DNA from: Corynebacterium liangguodongii
GTDB lineage: Bacteria > Actinomycetota > Actinomycetes > Mycobacteriales > Mycobacteriaceae
Assembly (NCBI RefSeq): GCF_003070865.1
Contig: NZ_CP026948.1
Coordinates: 1,798,001 to 1,862,000, forward strand
Reading direction: 5' to 3'
Length of the DNA stretch: 64,000 bases
Of this stretch, positions 11,256-19,811 are shown piece by piece. The first letter of the stretch is position 1. Each line of letters starts with the position of its first letter. The notes beneath the pieces are model-generated. The model did not search any database. It had not been told where the DNA came from and saw nothing but the letters and a program-made list of their open reading frames with translations. The translations under genes were made by a program, and so were the position numbers.

Positions 11256-11534
11256 TTAGTGGTGCCGCACGACGGCGTTGGAATCTCCCGAGGTGCCGTC
11301 GTCACTGAGAATCCTGAACAGCAGCCAGGCGAGCACCGCGAGGATGATGAGCGGAATGAACTTGAACACCAGGCCGAGCGCCCCAATAAACGCCGTGAAC
11401 AGCGCGACAATGGCGGCGATAATGCCAACGACCCCGCCGAAAATAGAGGCACCCTTGTGGTCGCGCCAGCCGTAGTATGCGACCGCGCCCGCAAGGCACG
11501 CGATGATGACTGCGATGATCGTTGTCTTCAGCAT
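11256..11534 (-). CDS. Small membrane protein of unknown function
   Basis: A 92-residue protein with two or three hydrophobic segments: residues 3-21 (TTIIAVIIACLAGAVAYYG), about 27-50 (a Gly/Ala/Ile-rich span) and about 53-73. The short polar C-terminal tail is SDDGTSGDSNAVVRHH. ATG at 11534 is the first start clear of the neighbouring tRNA-Gly; the frame is open further upstream but would run into the tRNA. The ribosome site is weak. Not recognised; probably an inner-membrane protein. Confidence 0.6.
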   Translation of the reverse strand: MLKTTIIAVIIACLAGAVAYYGWRDHKGASIFGGVVGIIAAIVALFTAFIGALGLVFKFIPLIILAVLAWLLFRILSDDGTSGDSNAVVRHH

Positions 11535-11563
11535 GTGGCACCCGGCTGTAGAAATCGAGGATG

Positions 11564-11638
11564 TGGAGGGAATGACGGGAATCGAACCCGCGTCTTCAGC
11601 TTGGAAGGCTGAGGTATTAGCCACTATACGACATTCCC
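11564..11638 (-). tRNA. tRNA-Gly (TCC)
   Basis: Acceptor GGGAATG pairs with CATTCCC, discriminator T and encoded CCA (11564-11566). The anticodon loop CTTCCAA gives anticodon TCC. The T-arm GGTTCGATTCC is canonical. Confidence 0.95.
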
Positions 11639-11657
11639 ATGCGCTTGCGCGGATTGA

Positions 11658-11687
11658 ATTCTATCCCATTGGGCCACCCGCGCACAA
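11658..11687 (-). promoter_or_regulatory. Candidate promoter of tRNA-Gly
   Basis: On the minus strand TTGTGC (11682-11687) and TAGAAT (11658-11663) are separated by 18 nt, and the -10 box lies about 19 nt before the tRNA. This explains the A+T-rich patch next to the tRNA. Confidence 0.5.
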
Positions 11688-11725
11688 AAAGGGAACCTTA
11701 CGGCCGGCCCGATCGTTGGACCCAT

Positions 11726-12505
11726 GTGCTCATCATTCTCCTCCTCGTCCTTATCGCCGCAGTCGTCTTCGCGCTCAGCCGCTCCGGCGGCGGCTCCCGC
11801 AAGCAGCTCGAGCAAGCCCAGCTTGACGACGCCTTAGCGGACGCCAAGCGCTGGACCGATCGCCTCGGCTCCCAGGTGCTCACCCTCACGGGCAGCGATA
11901 CCGCGTCGTCCCAGGCGCTTGCCGACGCCTCCGAGCGCTTCACCGCCGCCTCCGCCGCCCTTAGCGACGCCCGCACGCCAGCCCAGGCCCGCCTCGCCCG
12001 CGAATCCGCCCTCGAGGGCCTCCACTATGTAGGAGCTGCCCGCGAGATCATGGGCCTGCCCGCTGGTCCCCCGCTGCCCGAGCTCGAAGGCCAGCGCCGC
12101 GCCGGCCGGGTGACCGAGGAACGCACCATTACCCAGGAAGACGGCTCCACCCTCACCGCCTCCCCGCACGCATCGTCGCAGACGCCGCATTACTACCCCG
12201 GCGGCGCCGTGGCCGGCCGCCCCGTCCCTGCCGGCTGGTACTCCTCCGCCTGGTGGGCCCCGGCCATGATGACCGGCATGTGGGCGACGAGCTCCATGAT
12301 GATGTACTCCGCCATGTTCGCCGGCATGGCCGGCACCCCTCCGGCCGAGGAATTCGCCGCGGGCGACTTTGGTGGCGAGGGCGCTGCGGATGCTGCCGGG
12401 GATCTAGGCGGCGACGGCGGCGAGGATGCCGCCGGGGACTTCGGCGGCGACTTCGGGGGAGATTTCGGCGGCGACGGCTTCGACTTCGGTGGATTTGATT
12501 TCTGA
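11726..12505 (+). CDS. Membrane-anchored protein with a Gly/Asp/Phe-repeat tail, unknown function
   Basis: About 259 residues. It starts with one hydrophobic anchor (residues 2-18, LIILLLVLIAAVVFALS), then an Ala/Arg-rich helical region to about residue 115, then a linker with Trp, Tyr and Met clusters (AWWAPAMMTGMW, SSMMMYSAMFAGM). The last 50 residues are almost only Gly, Asp, Ala and Phe, ending in repeated DFGG units. GTG at 11726 directly precedes the anchor and is preferred; an in-frame ATG at 11639 would read through the tRNA-Gly promoter. Corynebacteria have similar proteins with glycine-rich tails, but I know no function. Confidence 0.65.
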   Translation: MLIILLLVLIAAVVFALSRSGGGSRKQLEQAQLDDALADAKRWTDRLGSQVLTLTGSDTASSQALADASERFTAASAALSDARTPAQARLARESALEGLHYVGAAREIMGLPAGPPLPELEGQRRAGRVTEERTITQEDGSTLTASPHASSQTPHYYPGGAVAGRPVPAGWYSSAWWAPAMMTGMWATSSMMMYSAMFAGMAGTPPAEEFAAGDFGGEGAADAAGDLGGDGGEDAAGDFGGDFGGDFGGDGFDFGGFDF

Positions 12506-12714
12506 TCCCGCCCTTGTCGCCGGGCGGCGGTTGCAAGCAGTGAGTTCGCCGCGTGCAGGGTAAACCCCGACCACACTGACCCGTGGCAGCGGGTGGCTTA
12601 CCACTCTGCAGACACTAGCAGTGCGGAAGAACTCCCCGGGTCGTCGTCGGGTGGCGCCGGGGCGGTAGACTTTTGGCGTCGTCAAGCATAAAGGGCCAAG
12701 AATAAGGAGCCGCG

Positions 12715-13512
12715 ATGCGCATTGCCGTGCTGCTAAAGGAAGTCCCCGACACCTATAGCGACCGCGAGATGAACCTAGAGACGGGGTTGACGGACCGCTC
12801 GGGGGACGTCGTGGTCGACGAGGTCGGCGAGCGCGCCGTCGAGGCTGCGCTGCGGATTGCCGAGGCAGCCGGAGAGAGCGAGGTCGAGGTTCTCAGCGTC
12901 GGCCCGGTAGGTTCCGTCGACTCCATCCGCAAGGCGATCGCGATGGGCGCGTCCGAGGCCTACCTCGTCTCCGACGAATCGTTAATCGGCGCCGATCTCA
13001 CGCTCACGGCCGAGGTGCTCGCGGCGCTGGTCAAGCGCGGCAGCTACGACCTCGTGGTCGCGGGCGCGAGCTCCTCGGACGGCGGCGGCGGGGTGGTCGC
13101 ATCGCTCATCGGCGAGCTGCTCGACTACCCGGCGCTGACCAACCTCACCGAGTGCACCGTTGAGTCCGGGAAGGTCTCCGGCACCCAGGCGAGCGACGGC
13201 GCCGAGGTTACGCTCAGCGCCGATCTGCCGGCCGTCGTGTCCGTCTCCGACGGATTTGCCGATGCCCGCTTCCCCAACTTCAAGGGCCTCATGGCGGCGA
13301 AGAAGAAGGAGATGAACAAGGTTACGCTCGCAGAACTCGGCGAGTACGGCGTCGACCCGGAGGATTGGACGCGCCCGCGCTCGATCATGGTGTCCATCGC
13401 CCAGCGCCCCGAGCGCGAGCGCGGCGAGATCATCAACGGCGGGCCACAGGCCGCGGCAAAGCTGGTCGATTTCCTAGAGGCCAAGGGCCTGACCAACAAG
13501 GAGGAGAAGTAA
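12715..13512 (+). CDS. etfB: Electron transfer flavoprotein, beta subunit
   Basis: EtfB binds AMP and, with EtfA, carries electrons from acyl-CoA or other dehydrogenases to a membrane acceptor. The 265-residue protein begins MRIAVLLKEVPDTY and shows the adenine-nucleotide-binding stretch VVAGASSSDGGGGVVASLIGE (about 115-137) plus the ARFPNFKGLMAAKKK segment (about 182-196), all typical of EtfB. RBS AAGGAG precedes ATG at 12715. The stop is immediately followed by the etfA start. A -10-like TAGACT lies about 45 nt upstream. Confidence 0.95.
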   Translation: MRIAVLLKEVPDTYSDREMNLETGLTDRSGDVVVDEVGERAVEAALRIAEAAGESEVEVLSVGPVGSVDSIRKAIAMGASEAYLVSDESLIGADLTLTAEVLAALVKRGSYDLVVAGASSSDGGGGVVASLIGELLDYPALTNLTECTVESGKVSGTQASDGAEVTLSADLPAVVSVSDGFADARFPNFKGLMAAKKKEMNKVTLAELGEYGVDPEDWTRPRSIMVSIAQRPERERGEIINGGPQAAAKLVDFLEAKGLTNKEEK

Positions 13513-14448
13513 ATGGCAGGCGAGATCCTCGTCGTCATCAACCCCACCTACGACGGCTCGCTCGACCCGGCCGCCGCGGAGCTTATCGGCGCCGCCGCCC
13601 AGGTGGGCACGCCCGTCGCGCTCACGCTCGAGCCCGCCCACGCAGACGGGCTCGGCGCGCTCGGCGCGCAGCGGGTGCTTACTGCCGAAGGGGCATCGCT
13701 TATCGACGCCACCGTCGCCGCGGCAGACCTCCTCTACCCCGACGCCGTCGTCGGGTCGCACTCGGTGCGCGGCCGCGACGCCGCTGCCCGCGTGTCCGCG
13801 CGCTTACGCAGGGCGCTGCTTACCGACGCCGTGGGGCTGCGCCGCGACGACGAGGGAATTGTCACCGACCACTCCAACTACGGCGGGGCGTATACCGCGG
13901 TGGCCGCCGCGACGCACTCCGCGCCCGTTATCACCCTGCGCCCGGGGGCGGTGGAGCACCGCGCCCAGCCCGCTTCCCCGGCAGTGGAGGCGATCGACGT
14001 GGAGGCCTCCGGCAGGCGCGAAGTGAGCGTGGATAAGGTCACGCCGATCGAGCGCACGAGCACCCGCCCCGAGCTCGCCACCGCGGACAAGGTCGTCGCC
14101 GGCGGCGTCTCGCTCGGCTCGGAAGAGATGTTTGAGGAGCTCGTCGGCGGGCTTGCCGACGCCCTCGGTGCCGCCGTCGGCGCGACCCGCTCCGCCGTCG
14201 ACGAGGGCCAGGTCCCCTACGAGGCGCAGATCGGCCAGACCGGCGTGGTCGTGGCCCCGAAGCTCTACATCGGCCTCGGCATCTCCGGGGCGATCCAGCA
14301 CCTCGTGGGCATGCAGACCGCCGAGACCATCGTGGCCATCAACAACGACGCCGACGCCCCGATCTTCGAGCTCGCCGACTTCGGCATCGTCGGCGACATC
14401 TTCGACCTCGTGCCCGCCATCATCAGCGAACTCAACGCCAGGAAGTAG
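13513..14448 (+). CDS. etfA: Electron transfer flavoprotein, alpha subunit
   Basis: EtfA carries the FAD of the EtfAB dimer. The 311 residues end with the conserved FAD-binding domain: [14 protein letters not shown] (about 197-210), [10 protein letters not shown] (about 222-231), [19 protein letters not shown] and the [17 protein letters not shown] stretch (about 244-280). The start ATG abuts the etfB stop without a gap, so the subunits are translationally coupled. The next gene, a membrane cytochrome, begins 7 nt after the stop and may be the electron acceptor. Confidence 0.95.
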   Translation: MAGEILVVINPTYDGSLDPAAAELIGAAAQVGTPVALTLEPAHADGLGALGAQRVLTAEGASLIDATVAAADLLYPDAVVGSHSVRGRDAAARVSARLRRALLTDAVGLRRDDEGIVTDHSNYGGAYTAVAAATHSAPVITLRPGAVEHRAQPASPAVEAIDVEASGRREVSVDKVTPIERTSTRPELATADKVVAGGVSLGSEEMFEELVGGLADALGAAVGATRSAVDEGQVPYEAQIGQTGVVVAPKLYIGLGISGAIQHLVGMQTAETIVAINNDADAPIFELADFGIVGDIFDLVPAIISELNARK

Positions 14449-14455
14449 AGAACAC

Positions 14456-15853
14456 ATGCAGATCCCGCTTCGCCGTGGTCTCCCCCGCGTTCCCGCTGGC
14501 GAGCCCTGGCCGCCGGCCGGATCGTTCGTCGAGCTAGACGTCCCAAACGAAGCCCCGCGCAGTCCCCTCAACGAAGCCCCCGCGGGCGACCTCGCCGCGG
14601 TGGCGGTGCGCCAGGGTTTGCCGCGTACCCCGGGCGGGGCGGCGTTCCCGCCCGTCGACGTCGTCATGTTGCCGCTGCCCGCGGCGGCCGCGGGTGCCAC
14701 GGCCGCCGAATCGGACCAGACCAGTGCCGCCCCCGCGGGCGAGCTCACCGCGGTGGCGGTGCGCCAGGGTTTGCCGCGCACCCCGGGCGGGGCGGCGTTC
14801 CCGCCCGTCGACGTCGTCAAGCTGGCGCTGCCCGCGGCGGCGCTCAAGGGCCGCGAGGACGAAACCGCCCAGCCGGAGGCGGAGACCCCCTCGACGCGCG
14901 AGCCGAGGGCAGCGCAGAGCCCGGCCCCCGGGGCCCAGCCCACGCAACCGGGCACCGCCCGCCCCGGGCGCCTGGCCGCTTGGGCGGCCGCGGCATTATC
15001 GGCGGGTTTCGCCTTCGCCATGGCCGTCCTCTTCGCCCGCTACCTCGTGAGTACCGAGTGGGGCGAGGGATTTACCACTCGCTTCGACGGGCGCCAGCCA
15101 CTGCCCGCCGGCGCACCTGTCGGCCTGCCCGCGTGGCTGAACTGGGCGCACTTCTTCAACATGTTCCTCATGGTGCTCGTCATCAAGACAGGCCTGAGCG
15201 TGCGCCGGGAGCGCCGACCCGAGGCGCTGTGGGCGCCGCGGGGCAACCCGCGCGCGAAGATCTCGCTGACGCTGTGGCTCCATCTCGCCCTCGACATCGC
15301 GTGGGTCGCACTCGGCGCGGTGTTCTACGTCCTGCTCTTTACCACCGGGCAGTGGGTGCGCGTCGTGCCGACGAGCTGGGAGGTCTTCCCCAACGCTCTA
15401 TCCGCCGGGCTGCAGTACCTCACGCTGCACTGGCCCGCGGACAACGGCTGGGTGCACTACAACGCCTTGCAGGAGCTGACCTATTTCGCGGTGATCTTCC
15501 TCGCCGCCCCGCTGGCGATTGTCTCCGGGGCGCGGATGAGCCCGGTGTGGCCGAAGGGCTGGACGTTTATGCCGGTCTCGGCGGCGCGCGCGATCCACTT
15601 CCCCACCATGATCTTCTTCGTGGTCTTCATCGCCAGCCACGTCGCCTTGGTGGCGCTGACGGGGCTGCGGCGCAACCTCAACGCGATGTTCGCCGCGCGT
15701 GGCAGCGTCGACCCGGCGGCCTACGCGACCGACTGGACCGGCACGATCATCTTCCTTATCGCCCTCGCGGTTGTCGCCCTCGGCGCGTTCGCGGCGCGGC
15801 CGGTCTTCATCGCCCCGCTGGCGCGGCTGACCGGCACCGTGTCCAACCGCTAG
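14456..15853 (+). CDS. Cytochrome b-type membrane protein with triplicated GLPR motif
   Basis: A 465-residue protein. Residues 1-165 are cytosolic-looking and contain three copies of a motif of the form R-(R/Q)-GLPR-x-P-(A/G)-G...PP at residues 6-21, 52-67 and 103-118. Then come about six membrane spans (near 175-195, 225-245, 275-300, 340-360, 380-403, 430-450) with His residues in hydrophobic spans ([35 protein letters not shown]) fit for b-haems, as in the cytochrome b561/Ni-Fe-hydrogenase b family. ATG at 14456 follows AGGAAG 7 nt after etfA. It probably takes electrons from EtfAB, by inference from the operon. The stop shares CTAG with the next, convergent gene. Confidence 0.75.
   Translation: MQIPLRRGLPRVPAGEPWPPAGSFVELDVPNEAPRSPLNEAPAGDLAAVAVRQGLPRTPGGAAFPPVDVVMLPLPAAAAGATAAESDQTSAAPAGELTAVAVRQGLPRTPGGAAFPPVDVVKLALPAAALKGREDETAQPEAETPSTREPRAAQSPAPGAQPTQPGTARPGRLAAWAAAALSAGFAFAMAVLFARYLVSTEWGEGFTTRFDGRQPLPAGAPVGLPAWLNWAHFFNMFLMVLVIKTGLSVRRERRPEALWAPRGNPRAKISLTLWLHLALDIAWVALGAVFYVLLFTTGQWVRVVPTSWEVFPNALSAGLQYLTLHWPADNGWVHYNALQELTYFAVIFLAAPLAIVSGARMSPVWPKGWTFMPVSAARAIHFPTMIFFVVFIASHVALVALTGLRRNLNAMFAARGSVDPAAYATDWTGTIIFLIALAVVALGAFAARPVFIAPLARLTGTVSNR
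14582..14843 (+). repeat. Direct repeat inside the cytochrome b gene (two copies of about 109 bp, 153 bp apart)
   Basis: 14582-14690 and 14735-14843 are nearly identical; the core 14600-14671 differs from 14753-14824 at one base. The offset is 51 codons, so the duplication is in frame and gives motif copies 2 and 3. The first, more divergent motif copy near 14470-14520 is not part of this recent duplication. Confidence 0.8.
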
Positions 15854-17637
15854 GCCCTCGCCTCGCCGGTGCGGCGCCACGAGCCGTCGACACGCTCGAT
15901 CGCTCCTGCCTCCGCGAAGGCCTCGAGCCAGCCCTCCATCGGATACGTGCCCCACTTCGAGCGGAAGTACTCGGCGTTGTTGACGATGTCGTCGAGGTGC
16001 TCCCACGGCGGGGAGGAGACTGGGTGGTGCTGGTGGAAGGCGTGGGCGCCACCGACCCAGTACAGGGCGATCCCGTGCGCGGCAAGGTTGCGGGCGAAGT
16101 CGGTGTCTTCCCCGCCGTAGCCGGTATAGCCGGTGTCGAACCCGCCGAAGTCGCGCTCGATGCGCTCCCACGTCTGCGCGCGCATGCCAAAAGAGAGCGA
16201 CCAGAACAGGTTGTATTCCTGCGCCGCTATCACCTCGCCCGGCGCTGGGTTGGGCCGGGCCGGGTGCGGGTCGGGTTTCACCGTGCGCAGCTCGCCGGGC
16301 GCCATGTAGGTCACGGGCCCGGCGACCACCGCGTCGGGGTGATTCGCTAGCGCCCGGCAGTAGTATTCCACCAGCTCACCCGAGCACACGCAGTCGGCGT
16401 CGAGGAAGACCAGCACGTCCGCGCCGCGCTCGATGGCCGTGCGCGCGCCGAGGTTGCGGGCAGCGGCAAGGTTGCGGGTGCCCGACACGACGTGGGACTT
16501 CGGCACGGCCTTGCGCAGCACAGGGGCGTCGGCAAGCGCCACGGTGACATGGTCGGTGCCCTCCGGCTTGAGGTTGACCTGGTGGGTGAGGTGGGCGGCG
16601 CGGGAGGAATCGGCGAGGGAGACCAGCGCGATCGAATCCGGCCGCGCCCCGCCAGCGACCTCGGAGATCACCCGCGCCGCGCGCTGGGCCGCGCCCGCGG
16701 TCTCCCAGCGCGACCAGTCGGGCCGCAGCCGCCCCGCGCGCTCGAGCAGCTCCGGCCACTGCGCGGGCGAGGGAAAGGACTCCGCGACAACGGCAAGGCC
16801 GGCGCGGGCGAGCTCGCGGGCGGTGGCCTTCTGCTCGATGAACGGCCGCGGCTGCGGCAGGACGACCGCCGGCGCACCGGCGACGGCGATATCCGCCACC
16901 GAGTTTTGCCCGCCCGCAATGACCGCCACCCCGGCGCGGGAGAGCAAGGCGGAGAGCTCCCCCGGGTCCTCGATCCGACTGTCCCCTGTGAGGAAGGTAA
17001 ACCGGTAGCCCGCGCAGGCGTTTTCCACCGCGTCGAAATCTTCCGGCTCCCAGGTCGACCCGCCGCGCCCCGCCATGACGACGACGTGGCGGGGGTCGCG
17101 CCCGCCGCCGGGCCCCGCACCGGGGGCGCGCTCAAGACGAGAGATGCCGCCGACGGCGTGCACCCGGTCGGCGTGCGGGCGCAGGTGCTCCGGCAGCGGG
17201 ACCCATCCCGGCCAGGCGGCGATGATCGCGTCGGCCTGGGTGTAGGCGAGCTGATGGGGGGCGTCGTCACGCAGGCCCGGCATGGCGAGGGTGATCACGG
17301 GCACCCCCATGAGCCGCACGAACGCCCCGACCTCCACCGAGACGTCGACGTAGAAGGCTTTCGGGTTGTACCGCTCGACCCAGGCCGCGATCTCGGCGAG
17401 GCGCTGGCGCAAACCCGGGTTGCCGTAGGGAGCGTAGTGCAGGCTCGCCCCGGCCGTCATCGCCCGGCCGTGGGGGCGCAGGTGCTCGTCCATGGCGTCA
17501 TCGGCAAGCACGACGTCCGCGCCCGGCGCGGTGGAGAGGATGGCGCTGTCCTCCCCCAGCTCCGCGAGCTGGCGCTGGATCTGCCTGCAGCGCTGGATGT
17601 GCCCGGCGCCGTGGTGGTGGGCGTAGATTCCGATCAT
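15850..17637 (-). CDS. Two-domain glycosyltransferase (GT28/MurG-like plus GT2)
   Basis: A 595-residue fusion. Residues 1 to about 330 form a GT-B domain like MurG/GT28: HHHGAGH near the N-terminus, GRGGSTWE in the middle, and the nucleotide-sugar site GGQNSVADIAVAGAPAVVLP. Residues from about 345 form a GT-A (GT2) domain with LAAARNLGAR, the metal-binding DADC near 413, and the GGED motif near 508. Such a protein could add two sugars in succession. ATG at 17637 overlaps the upstream stop as ATGA (17634-17637), so translation is coupled. It is the third gene of the leftward glycosyltransferase operon. Acceptor unknown. Confidence 0.75.
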   Translation of the reverse strand: MIGIYAHHHGAGHIQRCRQIQRQLAELGEDSAILSTAPGADVVLADDAMDEHLRPHGRAMTAGASLHYAPYGNPGLRQRLAEIAAWVERYNPKAFYVDVSVEVGAFVRLMGVPVITLAMPGLRDDAPHQLAYTQADAIIAAWPGWVPLPEHLRPHADRVHAVGGISRLERAPGAGPGGGRDPRHVVVMAGRGGSTWEPEDFDAVENACAGYRFTFLTGDSRIEDPGELSALLSRAGVAVIAGGQNSVADIAVAGAPAVVLPQPRPFIEQKATARELARAGLAVVAESFPSPAQWPELLERAGRLRPDWSRWETAGAAQRAARVISEVAGGARPDSIALVSLADSSRAAHLTHQVNLKPEGTDHVTVALADAPVLRKAVPKSHVVSGTRNLAAARNLGARTAIERGADVLVFLDADCVCSGELVEYYCRALANHPDAVVAGPVTYMAPGELRTVKPDPHPARPNPAPGEVIAAQEYNLFWSLSFGMRAQTWERIERDFGGFDTGYTGYGGEDTDFARNLAAHGIALYWVGGAHAFHQHHPVSSPPWEHLDDIVNNAEYFRSKWGTYPMEGWLEAFAEAGAIERVDGSWRRTGEARA

Positions 17638-18737
17638 GTCACGATCGCCTCCTGATAGAGCTGGGTGTAGCGCCTGGCAGTTTGCACGAGCGAGTGGTTG
17701 GCCACTACCCACTCGCGGACGCGATCGCGCCGCACGTGCATCGCGGCGTGGATCGCCCGGGCCAAGGACATCACGTCATCGGGCTCGGCGAGGCGGGCGG
17801 GCGCGCCGGCTAACAGTTCGCCGAGCCCGCCGCGGGCGAAGGCCGCAACGGGGGTCCCGCAGGCCATGGATTCGAAGGCGACGAGCCCGAAAGGCTCCTC
17901 CCACCGCGGGGTGACCACCGTCACCGCGCAGGCGCCCACCAGAGAGCGCAGCGCCGCGTGGGAGAGCTCGCCGAGCCAGCGGATGTTCCCGCCGCGCAGG
18001 CGCGGGGCGATCTCCGCCTCAAAGTAGGCGTGGTCCCCCTTGCGGCCCGCCAAGAACAGCGGCACGCCGAGCAGGCGGCAGGCGTCGATGGCGAGGTGGG
18101 GGCCCTTCTCCGGCACGAGGCGCCCGAACCACACCGCGGCGGTCCCGCCCGGCCCCGGGGTCCACTCCGCCACGTTGACGCCGTTGGGGATCACCTGGAT
18201 CGGCCTGGGGGTGCGCCACTGGCCCGCCGTCGCGTGGCTCACCGCGGCAAACTCGCCGGCTTCGGCGCCGGCGCGGGCGATGACACGCTGCAGGTCGTCG
18301 ATAACCGGGGTGTGCAAGGTCGTGATCATCGGCAGGTGATCCGGCGAGTGCTCGGAGGGGAAGATCCACGGGTTGAGGGAGTTGTTGTGCACGACGTCGT
18401 AGCCGCGCCGCACCAGCAGGCGCCGCAGGCGCACGAAGGCGCGGTCCTCCCGCTCGCGCTCGCCCGGCGGGTAGCCGGTATCGCTCGCCTCTTCCGGGTG
18501 CGCTCCCCAGTTCACCCCGGGCAGCTCCAGCTCAGCACAGTGGCCGTCGGACCCCTTCGCGGCGAAGAGGTCGACGTGATGGCCCTCAAAGCGCAGCGCT
18601 TTGACCATCGTGTGGCAAAAGGCTTCGAGCCCGCCCGCGTAGGGCTCGCGGATGGGGTAGCGCGCGGGCGCGACGAAGGCGATACGCAGCCCGGCGGGGC
18701 GCGAGATCGCGGCGCTGCTTGCCACGGTCACTGTCAT
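17634..18737 (-). CDS. GT4-family glycosyltransferase
   Basis: A 367-residue GT-B enzyme. The N-terminal half has the AGGLEAFCHTMVKAL acceptor-side motif (about 34-48). The C-terminal half has VWFGRLVPEKGPHLAIDA and the GT4 signature EPFGLVAFESMACGTPV (about 286-303) with the E-x7-E pair. ATG at 18737 overlaps the previous gene's stop as ATGA (18734-18737). It is soluble or peripheral and probably uses a nucleotide sugar. Second gene of the leftward operon. Confidence 0.85.
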   Translation of the reverse strand: MTVTVASSAAISRPAGLRIAFVAPARYPIREPYAGGLEAFCHTMVKALRFEGHHVDLFAAKGSDGHCAELELPGVNWGAHPEEASDTGYPPGEREREDRAFVRLRRLLVRRGYDVVHNNSLNPWIFPSEHSPDHLPMITTLHTPVIDDLQRVIARAGAEAGEFAAVSHATAGQWRTPRPIQVIPNGVNVAEWTPGPGGTAAVWFGRLVPEKGPHLAIDACRLLGVPLFLAGRKGDHAYFEAEIAPRLRGGNIRWLGELSHAALRSLVGACAVTVVTPRWEEPFGLVAFESMACGTPVAAFARGGLGELLAGAPARLAEPDDVMSLARAIHAAMHVRRDRVREWVVANHSLVQTARRYTQLYQEAIVT

Positions 18738-19750
18738 CGGCCGCGCACCCCGCCGCGGGATTTCGTGCACGCCCGCGCGTAGGCCTGGGCGTGGGCGTCG
18801 CGCACCTGCTCGAACTGCGCGGCCCGCGAGCCGGCGTAGGCAACGGGGCCGCGCTCAAGGAGGAGGCGCACCGCGCGGGCCGCGCTCGCGCCGTCCCCCG
18901 GCGCGTAGGCCTCAACCGCCCCGGGGGCGTCGGCCTGGCCGGCGTAGCAGCCGATCGCGGGGACCGCGACAGTGGTGCCGTGGTCGCGGCACATCTCCAG
19001 CCAGCCGGAGTGCGTACCCCGCGTATAGGGCAGGACGCAGGCGGTGAGCCTTGCCACCTCGCGGTGGAGGGCGGCATCATCAAACGGGTCGTGGACGATG
19101 AGCTCGGCCTTACCCGCAAGCTCGCCGGCAAGGCTGCGCACCACGCGGGGGTCAGCGTCGCGGTGGATGAACACGCGCAGCGCGACGGCCTCGGCGATGG
19201 CGCGGTAGAACGCTGGCTCGTTCACGACGTTCGAGCGCAGCGATTTGAGGAATACCCCCGCGACGGGCTCTCGCCGCGCCGCGGCCGGGTTCAGGGTGAT
19301 CGCCGGGTGCGGCACCACCGTGATGTCCGCGGCCCCGAAATCGCTGCGCAGGCGCTCGGCTGCGCATTCGGTAAGCGTGAGCACCTCATCCGCCGCGCCG
19401 ATGAGGGTGCGCAGGCGCTCGTGATGGGCGGCCTGCTCGGGCGCGGTGGACAGGTGTGGGTTGTCGATGTCGTGAACGGTGAGCACCATTGGTAAGTCGA
19501 TGGCGTCGGCGAGCTCGGCGATCTGCGTAGGCGAGCGGTGTTCGAATCCGAAGTGGATGTGGACGAGGTCAGCCTCCCAGGCCCGGGGCCGGGCCTCCCA
19601 GAAAGACGCCTCGAAGGCGGGGTGGGGCCACCAGTGCCCGCCTATGTCCGGATCGGGCAGGTACGACACCCCGGGAGGGCGAATCGCCTGGGTATAGGGG
19701 TGTTCGGCGGGGATTGACAAAACCCGCACGTCGCGCACGTGCTCAGTCAC
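18734..19750 (-). CDS. Glycosyltransferase (GT4-like, GT-B fold)
   Basis: A 338-residue GT-B-type protein: LVHIHFGFEHRS and MVLTVHDIDNPH in the N-terminal domain, TLTECAAERLRSDFG before the linker, and ITVVPHPA leading to the C-terminal domain, which is degenerate for the usual GT4 E-x7-E. GTG at 19750 is chosen because TATATT lies 6 nt upstream (leaderless); open frame continues upstream into the divergent promoter. It is first in a leftward three-gene operon joined by ATGA overlaps. Confidence 0.7.
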   Translation of the reverse strand: MTEHVRDVRVLSIPAEHPYTQAIRPPGVSYLPDPDIGGHWWPHPAFEASFWEARPRAWEADLVHIHFGFEHRSPTQIAELADAIDLPMVLTVHDIDNPHLSTAPEQAAHHERLRTLIGAADEVLTLTECAAERLRSDFGAADITVVPHPAITLNPAAARREPVAGVFLKSLRSNVVNEPAFYRAIAEAVALRVFIHRDADPRVVRSLAGELAGKAELIVHDPFDDAALHREVARLTACVLPYTRGTHSGWLEMCRDHGTTVAVPAIGCYAGQADAPGAVEAYAPGDGASAARAVRLLLERGPVAYAGSRAAQFEQVRDAHAQAYARACTKSRGGVRGR

Positions 19751-19811
19751 CCCACCAATATAAACAATTGCGCATCCCACCGTCGGCCGGGTGCTTGCTA
19801 GATTGGTCCCC
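19751..19811. promoter_or_regulatory. Divergent pair of leaderless promoters for the glycan cluster
   Basis: In 61 bp lie two -10 boxes: TATATT on the minus strand (19757-19762), 6 nt before GTG at 19750, and TAGATT on the plus strand (19799-19804), 7 nt before ATG at 19812. The block between them is too short to hold two independent full promoters without overlap, so the operons are probably co-regulated. Confidence 0.5.

Noticed and set aside
11657..11682. Possible 5' half of a tRNA (minus strand, GCGGGTGGCCCAATGGGATA)
   Set aside because: It resembles a D-arm but there is no anticodon arm or T-arm after it; the TTGTGC and TAGAAT boxes fit a promoter for the adjacent tRNA-Gly better.
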